A stretch of 64,000 nucleotides of DNA from Paraburkholderia sp. BL9I2N2 (GCF_004339745.1 NZ_SMGP01000001.1:2790001-2854000); one strand, 5' to 3'. Shown: positions 24,121-34,554, counted from the first letter of the stretch. The notes: generated from the sequence alone by a model not told the origin. A program made the numbers and translations.

Positions 24121-25553
24121 GCGCCTCCGAACACGTCGACGTTGCTGAACACGCAGGCCGGCGACGCATGGCCGACGCGGATGATCTGCGCCGGTTCGCC
24201 CTTGCCGCACATAGATGTGCCATACACTTCACGCGTGGCCGCATTGCCCACCGCACTCAGGCTACGCCAGAAATTCGCCGAAATACCGCGGTAATTAGGC
24301 TGTTTGACGACCTGCGTGAGCTTGCCGTTCTCGATCAACTGGCCGAACTCGCAGCCGAACTGGAATTTGTTGCGATGGTCGTCGATCGACCAGGACGTGT
24401 TGGTGCGCATCAGAATGCCGTGTTCGATGTTGCCGATCATCTCCTCCAGCGAACTCTCGCCCGGCTCGATATTCAGATTCGCCATGCGGTCGATCGGCGG
24501 CCGGTTCCAGTTCGACGCGCGCGAGTTCGCCACACCCGCCATGCGTGCGCGCTGTTGCGACAGCGCGCCGCCGAGCGGACGTTCCAGCACGCCGTTGCGA
24601 ATCAGATATTGCTTGTGCGCTTCAGTGCCGTCGTCGTCGAATGCGTAGGTTGCCGCTTCTTCGCGCAGCTCCGGATCGAAGGTGACATTCAACAGTTCCG
24701 AACCGTAGCGATACGAACCGAACATGTCCTGCTTGACGAAGCTCCAGCCCGCGAAGTTGCGCTCGTCGCCGAGGATGCGGTCCAGTTCGAGCGGATGGCC
24801 GATCGACTCGTGAATCTGCAGCATCATCTGGTCGGGCATCAGCAACAGATCGCGCTTGCCCGACGGGCAATTCGGCGCGGCCAGCAATTGCAGCGCTTCA
24901 TTGGCGACGCGCGCGCCCGATCCTTCGAAGCCGAAGCGCGTCAGCACTTCCATGCCGCCCTGTCCGAGCGTGCCGTAGTTGCCGCCCAGCGTGCGTACTT
25001 GCGTGTCGCCGTTCGCATGCGCGGCGACGCTCAATTGCGGCATCACGAAGCGGAACTGCTGGTCGATCCGCACGCCGTCGCCGGTCATGTAGAGTTGATC
25101 GGTGTGTGTGATCTGCACCGCCGCCACACGTTCGACAATCTTTGCATCGAGGTTCGCGCCCGCGCATTCCGCGCCGAGAAGCTCGAGCCATTCGGCGCGG
25201 CTCGGCAACGCGCGTTGCGCATTCGGCGACAAGTACTGCCCGCTCGCAACCGGACGTGCAACTTCGCGATGGTCGATCAGCGAGAAAGCCGCGCTCGCTT
25301 CAGCGCGCGCGGTCGCCATATCGAGCGCCGCCTGCAAACCCGCTGCCGACAGATTCGCGGTCGCGGCATAGCCCGCGCCGGCGCCCACCCACGCGATCAG
25401 CATCGCACCGCGATCGCGCACCGTGCGCAGCGGCTGCGCGACGTCATTGCGGATCTCGTGGTCGTCGACCTGTTCGTCGACAATGCGCAGCGACCAGAAC
25501 GCCGCGCGGCTCTTCAGCGTTTGGGCGGCTTGCGCCCAACGTTCGTCAATCAT
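24117..25553 (-). CDS. tldD: TldD-type zinc metallopeptidase
   Basis: 478 residues. The zinc motif HESIGH is at 248-253, and the third ligand Cys449 lies in MCGKGEP, the place of the conserved Cys in TldD. The GGNYGTLGQGG and GSGARVANEA segments precede the motif as in the family. The ATG at 25553 lies inside the ABC ATPase stop region (8-bp overlap); the longer frame from 25655 is antisense-like. With the adjacent TldE it should form the cytoplasmic peptidase that acts on peptides delivered by the YejABEF-like importer. The E. coli housekeeping tldD is not linked to a transporter, so this is a specialised copy. Confidence 0.92.
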   Translation of the reverse strand: MIDERWAQAAQTLKSRAAFWSLRIVDEQVDDHEIRNDVAQPLRTVRDRGAMLIAWVGAGAGYAATANLSAAGLQAALDMATARAEASAAFSLIDHREVARPVASGQYLSPNAQRALPSRAEWLELLGAECAGANLDAKIVERVAAVQITHTDQLYMTGDGVRIDQQFRFVMPQLSVAAHANGDTQVRTLGGNYGTLGQGGMEVLTRFGFEGSGARVANEALQLLAAPNCPSGKRDLLLMPDQMMLQIHESIGHPLELDRILGDERNFAGWSFVKQDMFGSYRYGSELLNVTFDPELREEAATYAFDDDGTEAHKQYLIRNGVLERPLGGALSQQRARMAGVANSRASNWNRPPIDRMANLNIEPGESSLEEMIGNIEHGILMRTNTSWSIDDHRNKFQFGCEFGQLIENGKLTQVVKQPNYRGISANFWRSLSAVGNAATREVYGTSMCGKGEPAQIIRVGHASPACVFSNVDVFGGA

Positions 25554-27213
25554 TGGCGTGTCCCGTATGAGTCGCGGCGGCGCCCGGCTCCGGCACGTTG
25601 AGCGACGAGGCCAGCAGCGACTGGGTATAAGGATGCGACGGCGCATGCAACACATCGAGTGTGTCGCCCGCTTCGACGATGCGTCCCGACTTCATCACAA
25701 TCACGCGATGCGCCATGGCTCGCATCACCGCCAGATCGTGCGTAATGAACAAATAGCTTAGCTTGTACTTTTTCTGCAGATTTGTCAGCAGATTCAGCAC
25801 CTGTTTCTGGATCGAGACATCGAGCGCGCTGGTCGGCTCGTCGAGCACGATCAATTCCGGCTGGACTGCCAGCGCGCGCGCAATCGCAATGCGTTGACGC
25901 TGCCCGCCGGAGAATTCGTGCGGATAACGCAGCATCGCGTCGGCGGGCATGCCGACTTCTTCAAGCAGGCTGCCGACGCGCGCGCGCCGTGCCTTCGCAT
26001 CCACTTCCGGCCGATGCACGGCCAGGCCCTCGCCGATGATCTGCTCCACCGTCATGCGTGGCGACAGCGAACCGAACGGGTCCTGAAACACGACTTGCAT
26101 GCGCGAATACAGCGCGCGGCGCGAGCTCGCCGTCTTGAGCGTGGAAAGCGGCAAGCCGTCGATATGGATATGACCGGCGGCCGGCTGCTGCAGGCCGAGC
26201 ACGGTGGCGGCCAGCGTCGATTTACCCGAACCCGATTCACCGACGATGCCGAGTGTTTCGCCACGCCGCACGCTCAGATCGACGTCCTGCACCGCGCGAA
26301 ACGTGGAGCGCCCGAACATGGACCGCCAGCCTTTCGCCGACGTGCGGTAATCGACGGCCAGGCCTTGCACTTCCAGCAGCCGACGCGCGCCCTCCTCGAC
26401 CGGCCCCACCGCGCGTTGCGGATCGCTGTCGAGCAGCCGCCGCGTGTACGGATGCTGCGGGCTCGTGAACAGCGCCTCGGTCGTATTGGTTTCGACCAGC
26501 ACGCCCTTTTCCATCACCGCGACGCGCTGCGCAAAACGCTTCACCAGATTCAGGTCGTGCGTGATCAGCAGCACGGCCATGCCGCGTTCGGCCGCTTCCT
26601 GTTCCTGCAACGAAATCAACAAATCGACGATCTGCTGGCGAACGGTGACGTCGAGCGCGGTGGTCGGTTCGTCCGCGAGCAGCAAACGCGGACGGCAGGC
26701 GAGCGCCATGGCGATCATCGCGCGCTGCCGCTGGCCGCCGGACAACTGATGCGGAAAGCTGTCGATGCGCCGTTCCGGTTCGGGAATGCCGGTGCGCCTG
26801 AGCAACTCGATGCCGCGCTCGCGCGCCGCATTCGGCCGCAAACCTTCGTGCAGACGCAGACTCTCGGCGATCTGTTTGCCGATCGTGAAGAGCGGATTGA
26901 GCGCCGTCATCGGTTCCTGGAACACCATCGCGACGTCCGCGCCGCGCAAGCCACGCATCTGTTGCTCGGTTTTCTGCAGCAGGTCTTCACCATCGAGCAG
27001 CATGCGGCCGCTCAATTCGGCATGCTCGACGAGCCGCAGAATGGATAACGCGGTCACGCTCTTGCCCGAACCCGATTCGCCGACCAGTGCCACGCGCTCG
27101 CCGCGTGCAATGGAAAGACTGAGTTCGTGCACGGCGACCTTGTCGCCGAAACGCACGGAGAAACGGTCGATTTCCAGCAACGGCCGGCCGATTGGCGCCT
27201 GAGTGTTGGTCAT
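25546..27213 (-). CDS. yejF: Peptide ABC transporter, fused double ATPase (YejF type)
   Basis: 555 residues with two complete ABC ATPase domains in one chain, the YejF/MetN-independent arrangement. Walker A1 is at 45-52 (GESGSGKS), followed by [15 protein letters not shown] and [12 protein letters not shown]. The second set has [28 protein letters not shown] and [10 protein letters not shown]. The start at 27213 has GGAGG 5 nt upstream and overlaps the permease stop (ATGA); the longer frame from 27651 is spurious. It powers import through the permeases encoded upstream. Confidence 0.95.
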   Translation of the reverse strand: MTNTQAPIGRPLLEIDRFSVRFGDKVAVHELSLSIARGERVALVGESGSGKSVTALSILRLVEHAELSGRMLLDGEDLLQKTEQQMRGLRGADVAMVFQEPMTALNPLFTIGKQIAESLRLHEGLRPNAARERGIELLRRTGIPEPERRIDSFPHQLSGGQRQRAMIAMALACRPRLLLADEPTTALDVTVRQQIVDLLISLQEQEAAERGMAVLLITHDLNLVKRFAQRVAVMEKGVLVETNTTEALFTSPQHPYTRRLLDSDPQRAVGPVEEGARRLLEVQGLAVDYRTSAKGWRSMFGRSTFRAVQDVDLSVRRGETLGIVGESGSGKSTLAATVLGLQQPAAGHIHIDGLPLSTLKTASSRRALYSRMQVVFQDPFGSLSPRMTVEQIIGEGLAVHRPEVDAKARRARVGSLLEEVGMPADAMLRYPHEFSGGQRQRIAIARALAVQPELIVLDEPTSALDVSIQKQVLNLLTNLQKKYKLSYLFITHDLAVMRAMAHRVIVMKSGRIVEAGDTLDVLHAPSHPYTQSLLASSLNVPEPGAAATHTGHAND

Positions 27214-28325
27214 CGCGGACCTCCGCCGAAAGCCGAACCGCGCGAGCGCGTGTCGAGCGCATTGCGCAATGCGTCGCCCATGAAGGTCAATAACAGAAGC
27301 GTAATCACCAGCGCGGCAAACGCCGACATCGAGATCCACCATGCGTCGAGATTGTTCTTGCCTTCCTGCAGCAATTCGCCGAGGCTCGGCGTGGGCGGCG
27401 GTACGCCGAGGCCGAGAAAGTCGAGGCTGGTCAGCGAGAGAATCGCCGCGCTCATGCGAAACGGCAGGAAGGTGATCACCGGCGTGAGGCTGTTCGGCAA
27501 TACATGGCGCCACATGATCTGCCAGTTTGACAGACCCATCGTGCGCGCCGCCTTGACGTAATCGAGCGAACGGTTGCGCAAAAACTCGGCGCGTACGTAG
27601 TCGGACAGTACGAGCCAGCCGAACATTGACAGCAGAATGAAAAGCAGCCACAAGGTGGGCTCGAAGATCGACGCGAAGATGATCAGCAGGTACAGGTCGG
27701 GCATCGAACTCCAGATTTCGATCAGGCGCTGGCCGATCAGATCGGTGCGTCCGCCGTAAAAGCCCTGCACCGCGCCGGTCAGCACGCCGACCACGACACC
27801 GGACACCGTGAGCGCCAGCGCCATCAGCACCGACAGGCGGAAACCGTACAGCAGCCGCGCCAGCACGTCGCGCCCGAATTGATCCGTGCCGAGCCAGTTA
27901 CTCGTGGTAGGTGGCGCCGGATACGGATGCGCGGCGAAGTAATCGATCGTGTCGTAGTGGAAATGATTCGGCGGATAGACCGCGAAGTTGCCGTTCGATT
28001 CGAGCCGCGAACGGATATACGGATCGAGGTAATTCGCGCGCGCCGGAAAGTCGCCGCCGAACAGCGTCTCCGGATAGTCCTTCACGATGGGAAAGTAGTA
28101 GTGCCCGTCGTAACGCACGAGCAACGGACGATCGTTGGACAACACCTCGCCAAGCAGGCTGATGACGAACAGCGAGACGAAGATCACGAGGCTCCAGTAG
28201 CCCAGACGCTGCTGCCTGAAGCGCAGCCACGTACGCCGCCACGGAGAAGGCGACGCCGCGTGCGCCGCGCCGGCCGCGTCAGCGGTCCAGGCGGTTGAAT
28301 TGGATGCGGGGGTCGACGAGGACAT
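27210..28325 (-). CDS. yejE: Peptide ABC transporter permease (YejE type)
   Basis: 371 residues. The long periplasmic insert after TM1 with YYFPIVKDYPETLFGG and ANYLDPYI is the hallmark of YejE, the microcin C permease. GTDQFGRDVLARLLYG and the EAA loop (EFLRNRSLDYVKAARTMGLS) are typical of the DppC group. The ATG at 28325 is chosen; a TTG at 28340 is also possible and neither has a strong ribosome-binding site. The start lies within the yejB-like gene (47-bp overlap). Confidence 0.93.
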   Translation of the reverse strand: MSSSTPASNSTAWTADAAGAAHAASPSPWRRTWLRFRQQRLGYWSLVIFVSLFVISLLGEVLSNDRPLLVRYDGHYYFPIVKDYPETLFGGDFPARANYLDPYIRSRLESNGNFAVYPPNHFHYDTIDYFAAHPYPAPPTTSNWLGTDQFGRDVLARLLYGFRLSVLMALALTVSGVVVGVLTGAVQGFYGGRTDLIGQRLIEIWSSMPDLYLLIIFASIFEPTLWLLFILLSMFGWLVLSDYVRAEFLRNRSLDYVKAARTMGLSNWQIMWRHVLPNSLTPVITFLPFRMSAAILSLTSLDFLGLGVPPPTPSLGELLQEGKNNLDAWWISMSAFAALVITLLLLTFMGDALRNALDTRSRGSAFGGGPR

Positions 28326-29331
28326 AGCAGACGTCAGCAATGAGTTTGGTTACGAGGGCAATCAGCGTGAACAGAAACAGCGAACCGAGCACGACCGGAT
28401 AGTCACGGCGAATCACCGAGTCGTACGACAGTTGGCCCATGCCGTCGAGTGAGAACAGCGTTTCGATCAGCAGATTGCCGTTCAGAAACGCGCCGACGAA
28501 CGCCGCCGGCAAACCGGTGAGCAGCGGAATCGCGGCATTGCGCAGCACGTGTTTCCACAGTACGTCGCGCTCCGGCGCGCCCTTGGCGCGTGCGGTCAGC
28601 ACATACTGCCGGCCGATTTCCTCGAGGAACGTGTTCTTGGTCAGAATCGTGACGATCGCGAAGTTGCCCACCACCGATGCCGTGACCGGCAGCACGATGT
28701 GCCACAGATAGTCGAGCACCTTGCCGAACGCGCTGAGGTCGTTGAAGTTATCCGAGGTGAGGCCGCGCATCGGAAACACCTGCCAGAACGTGCCGCCACC
28801 GAACAACATCAGCAGCAACACACCGAGCACGAAACCGGGAATCGCATAGCCGGCCAGTACCAGCACGCTCGTGACAGTATCGAAACGCGAGCCGTTGCGC
28901 ACCGCTTTCGCGATTCCCAACGGCACCGATATCAGATACGTGAGCAGCACCGTCCATAAGCCGAGCGTGATCGACACCGGCAGCTTCGATTTGATGACGT
29001 CCCACACGCTGTCGTGCTGATAGTAGGATTGGCCGAGGTCGAACGTCGCGTAGCGTTTGAGCATCAGCAGATAGCGTTCGAGCGGCGGCTTGTCGAAGCC
29101 GAACTGCTTCTTGATCTGCTCGATCTGCTGCGGATCGACGCCCTGGCTGCCGTGATAACCGCCGCCGCCCGCCCCCGCCTCTCCGCCACGGCCAGCGCCG
29201 TGGCGGAGTTGCGTCATCACCTGTTCGACCGGCCCACCCGGCACGAACTGCGTGACGACAAACGTCAACGTGACCACGCCGAGCAGGGTCGGCACCATCA
29301 ACAACAATCGTCTGAGAATGTAGGCAAGCAT
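28279..29331 (-). CDS. yejB: Peptide ABC transporter permease (YejB type)
   Basis: 350 residues, starting MLAYILRRLLLMVPTLLGVV with TM1, then TFVVTQFVPGGPVEQ. A glycine-rich insertion (HGAGRGGEAGAGGGGYHGSQ) precedes QIEQIKKQFGFDKP, as in YejB proteins. The EAA loop reads RQYVLTARAKGAPERDVLWKHVLRN. It is 8 bp from the substrate-binding protein gene and overlaps the second permease. Together with YejE it forms the inner-membrane channel for peptides. Confidence 0.94.
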   Translation of the reverse strand: MLAYILRRLLLMVPTLLGVVTLTFVVTQFVPGGPVEQVMTQLRHGAGRGGEAGAGGGGYHGSQGVDPQQIEQIKKQFGFDKPPLERYLLMLKRYATFDLGQSYYQHDSVWDVIKSKLPVSITLGLWTVLLTYLISVPLGIAKAVRNGSRFDTVTSVLVLAGYAIPGFVLGVLLLMLFGGGTFWQVFPMRGLTSDNFNDLSAFGKVLDYLWHIVLPVTASVVGNFAIVTILTKNTFLEEIGRQYVLTARAKGAPERDVLWKHVLRNAAIPLLTGLPAAFVGAFLNGNLLIETLFSLDGMGQLSYDSVIRRDYPVVLGSLFLFTLIALVTKLIADVCYVLVDPRIQFNRLDR

Positions 29332-29339
29332 GCTGTGCC

Positions 29340-31229
29340 TCAGTGGGCCGTAGCGGCCGTGGCCGCGGTGGAAGATGCGGTCTGGGCGGCCGGCGTTTTC
29401 GTGTACCAGTAGTCGATCACCCAGTCTTCGTATTGATACGACATCGGCACCTTGTCCGGATGACCGAGCGTCGACTTGTATCCGATCCGCGCGCCCGGCG
29501 CGTAATACTCCGGCACGAGGTAGAACGAGTAGATCAGCACGCGGTCCAGGGCGCGGGTCGCCGCTTCCAGGTCGTCGAGATTGTCGGCGGAGAGCGCTGA
29601 GTGAATGAGCGAGTCGACCGCCTTGGAGCGGATGCCCGGATAGTTTTCCGAGCCGACTTCCGAGGCCGCCGCGCTGCCGAAGCGGCGCGTCAATTCCGCG
29701 CCGGGAATCGTCACCGGCGGGTAGATGAAGGTGGTCATGTCGTACTCGAAGTTGTCGAGCCGTTTCTGGTACAACGCGCTGTCGATCTCGCGCATATGCG
29801 CCTGAATGCCGAGCATACCGAGCGCCTGCATATACGGCAGGATCAGGCGGTCCATGCCCGGCTGATCGTCCATGATCTCGATCGTCATCGGCGTGCCGTT
29901 GGCGTCGCGCAATGCGCCGTCGCGATAGTGCCAGCCGGCTTGCGCCAGCAGATCGCGCGCCACGCGCAAGTTGCCGCGCAAGGAATCCGGCGTGATCGTC
30001 GTGGGTTGCTTCAGCATGGGACCGAACACTTCCGGCGGCACACTGGCTCTCAATGGTTCAAGCAAGGCCAGTTCCTTCGGGCCGGGCATGCCGGTCGCGC
30101 CGAACGGGCTCGCTGCGAAATAGCTGCTGGTGCGCCGGTATTGACCGTAGAACATCAGGCGATTCATCCAGTCGTAGTCGAATGCCATCGTCAGTGCGTG
30201 GCGCACGCGCGGGTCCTGGAACATCGGCTTGCGCAGGTTCATCAGCATGCCTTGCATCTGCGCGGGGCCGTCGGCGAATTCCCCTCTTTTCAGCAGTCCA
30301 TTGTCGAAGTTCTTGCCGACGTATTTACGCGCCCATTGCGTTGCGCTGTATTCGACAATCGCGTCGGCGTCGCCGGCCTTAAACGCTTCCAGTTGCGTGT
30401 AATGGTCGCGATAGAGTTTGAAGGTGATGCTCGCGAAGCGGAACATGCCGCGCCGCGACGGTAAATTCGCGGCCCAGTAATCGGGGTTGCGGCGATAGGT
30501 GATCTGCTTGTCGTTCTTGCGCGACTCGATCAGATACGGACCGCTCGCGACCGGCGGCTCGTTCGCGATCTGGTCGAACGGCAGACGTGTGCCGTCCGCG
30601 CGCATGCCCCACTTCGGCGAGAAGATCGGCAAATCGCCAGCAATCAGCGGCGCGTCGCGCTCCGCGTGCCTGAAAACGAAGCGGATCGTGTTTTTATCGA
30701 CCACGGTCGCGCTTTTGATCACTGAGAACTGCGCATTGAAGAGCGGCGATGCCTTCGGGCTCGTCAATGTGTCGAACGAGTATTTGACATCGGCCGCGGT
30801 GATCGGATCGCCGTTCGAAAAGCGCGCGGCGGGATTGATGTGGAAGGTGGCCGAAGCGAGGTCCGGCGCGACTTCGACATCGTCGGCGATCAGCGGATAC
30901 TCGGAAGCCAGTTCGTCCCAACTGCGCTGCATCAGCGTATCGAACATCAGATGCAGGATGTCCGGCGCGGGCGCACCGCGTACGAGAAACGGATTCAGCG
31001 AATCGTAGCTCTGCAGTTCGTCGAAGTTCTGGAAGCTGAGCTTGCCGTCGCCCGGCGCCGCGGGATCCGCATAGTCGAAGTGCGTGAAGCCGGCAGGATA
31101 TTTGGGCTCGTCGTATTGCGCAATCGAGGGCCGCGCCTGCGCGCAGACCGCGCTCAATGCCAGACACGCACCGGCGCATAGAGCGATTCGCCCGGAGGTG
31201 CGCGGCCAGAGAAACTTCACAAGTCTCAT
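29340..31229 (-). CDS. yejA: Peptide-binding protein of ABC transporter (YejA type, SBP family 5)
   Basis: 629 residues with a Sec signal ending near CAQA (start MRLVKFLWPRTSGRIALCAG). The cluster C/SBP_bac_5 pattern is clear (YPLIADDVEVAPDLASATFH, then ARFSNGDPITAADVKYSFDTL). YejA-like length and the Tyr-rich C-terminus fit the microcin C/peptide class rather than DppA. E. coli YejABEF imports microcin C and other peptides and affects resistance to antimicrobial peptides. It heads the tight transporter-peptidase run; a 31-bp hairpin (31248-31274) lies upstream. Confidence 0.94.
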   Translation of the reverse strand: MRLVKFLWPRTSGRIALCAGACLALSAVCAQARPSIAQYDEPKYPAGFTHFDYADPAAPGDGKLSFQNFDELQSYDSLNPFLVRGAPAPDILHLMFDTLMQRSWDELASEYPLIADDVEVAPDLASATFHINPAARFSNGDPITAADVKYSFDTLTSPKASPLFNAQFSVIKSATVVDKNTIRFVFRHAERDAPLIAGDLPIFSPKWGMRADGTRLPFDQIANEPPVASGPYLIESRKNDKQITYRRNPDYWAANLPSRRGMFRFASITFKLYRDHYTQLEAFKAGDADAIVEYSATQWARKYVGKNFDNGLLKRGEFADGPAQMQGMLMNLRKPMFQDPRVRHALTMAFDYDWMNRLMFYGQYRRTSSYFAASPFGATGMPGPKELALLEPLRASVPPEVFGPMLKQPTTITPDSLRGNLRVARDLLAQAGWHYRDGALRDANGTPMTIEIMDDQPGMDRLILPYMQALGMLGIQAHMREIDSALYQKRLDNFEYDMTTFIYPPVTIPGAELTRRFGSAAASEVGSENYPGIRSKAVDSLIHSALSADNLDDLEAATRALDRVLIYSFYLVPEYYAPGARIGYKSTLGHPDKVPMSYQYEDWVIDYWYTKTPAAQTASSTAATAATAH

Positions 31230-31247
31230 CTTCGGAATGCGTAAGGA

Positions 31248-31274
31248 CGCGCGCCGGCTTCAGGCCGGCGCGCG
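31248..31274. promoter_or_regulatory. Strong hairpin upstream of the peptide-binding gene
   Basis: CGCGCGCCGGC and GCCGGCGCGCG form an 11-bp perfect stem with a 5-nt loop, 19 bp before the yejA-like start. There is no T-run on the minus strand, so termination is unlikely. It could block or stabilise translation initiation, or mark an RNA processing point between receptor and transporter genes. Confidence 0.5.
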
Positions 31275-31430
31275 GTAAATCGAATCGGCGCGAGTGACGG
31301 CCCGACGCCGTCGCTCCCGTAGCTTTCCCCGCTGGCGCAGCGCTGCTGATGACTGGCCGCCGTCGCTCGCCGTGAGCTTGAACGAGCAGTGTGCGCGGGG
31401 AACTCCAAAGCACGTCTCTAACAGAATTGC

Positions 31431-31466
31431 GCCGCTCCGGTACCGATGAACGGAAGCCGGAGCGGC
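31431..31466 (-). terminator. Hairpin after the TonB-dependent receptor gene
   Basis: GCCGCTCCGG and CCGGAGCGGC form a 10-bp stem with a 16-nt loop, 46 bp past the receptor stop. The following minus-strand sequence (GCAATTCTG) has a weak T-content, so this is a possible attenuating terminator between the receptor and the ABC operon. Confidence 0.4.
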
Positions 31467-31511
31467 CGACCGGCTAGACAGACTGCCGGTGCATCAGAAA
31501 CATCAAGGACT

Positions 31512-34252
31512 TCAGAAGCGGTACGTCGCACCGACCTGGAAGAAGCGGCCGATGTTGGTGTAAAGCGACTGGTCGTAGCCCGTGATATCCGGGGTAGCCT
31601 GCCACTCGACGTCGAACGGCGGCGTGCGATCGAAGATGTTGTTGATGCCGCCGTAGATCGTCCAGTTCTTGAAGCCGCGATACGTGGCCATCAGATTGAA
31701 CTGGCTGTACGACGCCACCGACAGCGTGCCGCCGTCGCCGAACTCGGCCGCCACCGCGTTGGTGTAGGGGCCAGTGTACTGCCACGTCAGCGTAGTGGTC
31801 AGCTTGCGGTAATCCCACGAGAAGCTGGTATTACCCTTCCAGCGCGGATTGGACGCACCGAACGGCTGCAGCAGCGCGAGGTTGTTGCCGGCGAAGTCCT
31901 GCGTCGGCGCACCCGGGCTATTCAGCTTGAAGTGCCACACATAGGCCCAGTCGCCTGCCAGCGTGAACGTGCCGTACTTCGTGCCCACCGACTTGCGGAA
32001 GTTCATGTCGAAGCCGTCGGTGTCGAGCGAACCGAGGTTGACGAACTGCTCCTTGATAAAGGCCACCGTGCCGTCCGGATTGCGGATCACGGTCGACGGG
32101 TTGTTCGCATCCATCACCGCGTTCGGATCGTCCGTGCCGATCACGCCGTCAATGTGAATCTTGTAGAACGCCGCACCGATATCCGTCGACGAGTCCGGCG
32201 AAAGCTGGAAGCCGATGTTGTAGTTCTTGGTGTGCTCAGGCTGCAACGCCGGATTGCCGTTGACCTGTTCCGTCGTGAAGTGCTTGGTCGGCGTGCCGCT
32301 CGGGTCGTTCGGGTCGACCAGGTTCTGGTGAGCCAGATAGGTCGCCTGCGAGTTTTCGACCAGCGTCGGGGCACGGAAGCCGCGGCTATACGATGCAAAA
32401 GCTGTAAGAGCCTGCACCGGCTGGAAGCGCAATGCGAAGCTCGGCGAGAACGCACCACCGAAGTCGCTGTAGTGGTCGTAACGGCCCGCCTGCGTGAACG
32501 TCAGGTTGCGGATGATCGGAATATCGACCTGATAGTAGACGGCGGCCACATTGCGTTCGCCGTCGACTGTCTGCACGTTGGCCGGCGCGGTCACCCCAAG
32601 CGCGCTATACGTGCGCGAGTTGATGATGTTGCTTTCGTGACGGAATTCCGTACCGAAACCGACACCGACCGGACCACCCGGCAGGTTGAACAGGTTGCCC
32701 GTCGAGGTCTTCGCCGTGACGCTGTCGAGCTTCGAGATCGCCTGCTCATAGTCGTTCTGGAAGACGCCGTTCAAGCCGTTCGGCGTGGCCGACGGGTTCG
32801 AGAAGTTGAACACGCCGTTTTGCAGAATGTTCTCGAGGCCTGCAACATTCAGCGCGTTGCCGTAGGTCGTGTCGACCGTGCTCTGCGAATGGCCGTAATC
32901 CGCGGACCAATCCCAGTCGCCGAACTTGGCCGTGGTGAACGAGCCCTTCACACCGGTCATCGCACGCCAGAACGTCGACACCGTATCCGCCGACACCGTG
33001 TTCGGGAACGTGTAGTTGATCAGCGTGGGCACACCGAACGGGTTGTACGGGTTGGTGCCCGAGACCGTGCGCGAAATCGGCAACGCCGAACCGGTGGCCG
33101 GGTTGAACGCGTTGGTCTGGCTGCTCAGCACCGCCGGACCTTCGTTCTGCACGGTTTCGTTGCGGCTCACCCAGAGGTCGGCGTAAGCCTGCACGTCGTC
33201 GTTGACCTTGAAGGTGCCGCGCACTTTCGCGTTCAGGCGCGTGATCGCCGGCACCAGCGAGGTGGTGCTGGCCGGATTCGATTTACACGTGGACGCGCCG
33301 TTCGCCGACACGCTGCCCGGAGGACAGGGGTTGAGCGCCATGTTGGTGCCGTCGGCCGTGGTCCAGAACGACTGCTGGTTCGGACCGAGCGGACCGCGAG
33401 GCCACCCGGGAACTGGCTGAAGTCCTGACCCGCGGTCATGTCGCGATCGCCGAGCGACGACCCCGTGTCGCGGTAGTAGCTCGCCGCGGCCGTCACGTTG
33501 AAGCGGTCGCCATTCAGATCGCCGATACCGCCGAGCACGCTGAAGTTGCCCTGTGCGTCGCCCGGATGCTGCGCCTTGCCGAGCTGGCCATCGATCTGCA
33601 GGCCCTGGAAGTCCTTCTTCGTGATGATGTTGACGACGCCCGCAATTGCATCCGAACCATACACCGAGACCGCACCGGTCTTCACGATGTCGATGTGGTC
33701 GATCATGTTGAGCGGGATCGAATTCACGTCGAAGAACGTGTCGGTGAAGTTCACCGCCTTGCCGTAATTCGCCACCCGTTGCCCGTCCACCAGCACCAGC
33801 GTGTACTTCTCACTCAGACCGCGCAATGCAATGCCGCCGCCGCCTTGCGCGGAGCTATTCATCGTCGTTTGACCCCAGCTGCTCCCCGAGTTCGCGGACG
33901 TGCCGCGCAGGAAGTCGGCCACGGTCGTATAACCGCTTTGCTGGATATCCTTGGCGGTGATGGTCTGAACTTCCGTATTGCCGACCTTGTCCGACGTGCG
34001 GATCAGCGAGCCGGTCACTTCAAATTTCTTGAGTTGCTGAACCCCTTTCCCCGTCGGCGTCGCGGTGTTGCCATCCGCGGACGGTGTGGCGGCAGTGCCC
34101 GTTGCCGGGGTGCTTTCCGTCGTCGCGCCTGCCGCAGTGCCGGTGGCGGCCGGCTGGCTTTGTGCAAACGCCGGTACCGCGATTACGGCCGACAATGCCA
34201 GTTCAGCCCAGACTATTCTTCTAATGGCCAGCGCCAATGCCCTTTGTTTCAT
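31512..34252 (-). pseudogene. TonB-dependent outer-membrane receptor, frameshifted in this sequence
   Basis: Two frames join to one receptor. The N-terminal part (from 34252) has a Sec signal, an Ala/Thr-rich linker and the plug domain (TAKDIQQSGYTTVADFL, GIALRGLSEKYTLVLVDGQR, GAVSVYGSDAIAGVVNIITK). The beta-barrel is in the next frame, ending with the C-terminal YRF. The change of frame falls at about 33390-33405 (minus-strand GGTGGCCTCGCGGTCCGC). The whole length is 2741 nt, one short of a multiple of three, so one inserted base restores about 913 residues. Either a real null mutation or a base-calling error in a GC-rich run. Plug and barrel resemble Xanthomonas-like receptors for oligosaccharides or peptides, with no siderophore clue. 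Confidence 0.85.
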
Positions 34253-34554
34253 TTTTCCCCTTCTCGCTCGTCAGTAAGGCCACAGCAGTATGTGAAGAGT
34301 GGTCTCGTGAACCGCTCTACTCGATATACGGCGATCTTGCGCCGCGTTCCGTTAAAGCAACGTCAAATAAGTCAGTGTCGGACTACTAATTTATTGCAAT
34401 CGGAATGCGCATCGCTTTCCGATTGATGCCACTTCTACTGCCACCCGAACGGATGCCGCTATGCGCCGGCTTATTTTCCCAAATCGCGGGTACAAACTTA
34501 AGTAATGCTTACAAATATCGAGTGACTGCTTTTTCTAAAGCATGGCCTACGGCA
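34253..34554. other. Promoter region of the TonB-dependent receptor
   Basis: No gene is seen. It is AT-rich at 34375-34400 and 34480-34550. ATTAGTAGT (minus strand, 34382-34390) is shared with the tonB promoter region. It should carry the receptor promoter and the end of the regulator transcript. Confidence 0.45.

Noticed and set aside
22756..31229. Reading of the Yej-TldDE-GNAT set as a microcin biosynthesis cluster
   Set aside because: No precursor peptide, MccB-type adenylyltransferase, cyclodehydratase or immunity-specific gene is present. Uptake and processing or detoxification fits better.
31226..31408. 60-codon frame that ends ATGA-overlapping the yejA-like start, considered as leader peptide or RiPP precursor
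   Set aside because: It starts with TTG without a good ribosome-binding site and has Arg/Ser/Ala-rich random composition. The hairpin at 31248-31274 lies inside it. No core-peptide pattern is seen.
33380..33410. Programmed ribosomal frameshift in the receptor gene
   Set aside because: No A/T-rich slippery heptamer or stimulatory Shine-Dalgarno is seen, and receptors of this family have no known programmed frameshift. A deletion or base-calling error is simpler.
31446..33428. Open frame of 660 codons on the plus strand
   Set aside because: It is antisense to the TonB-dependent receptor, whose barrel strands and C-terminal Phe are recognisable.
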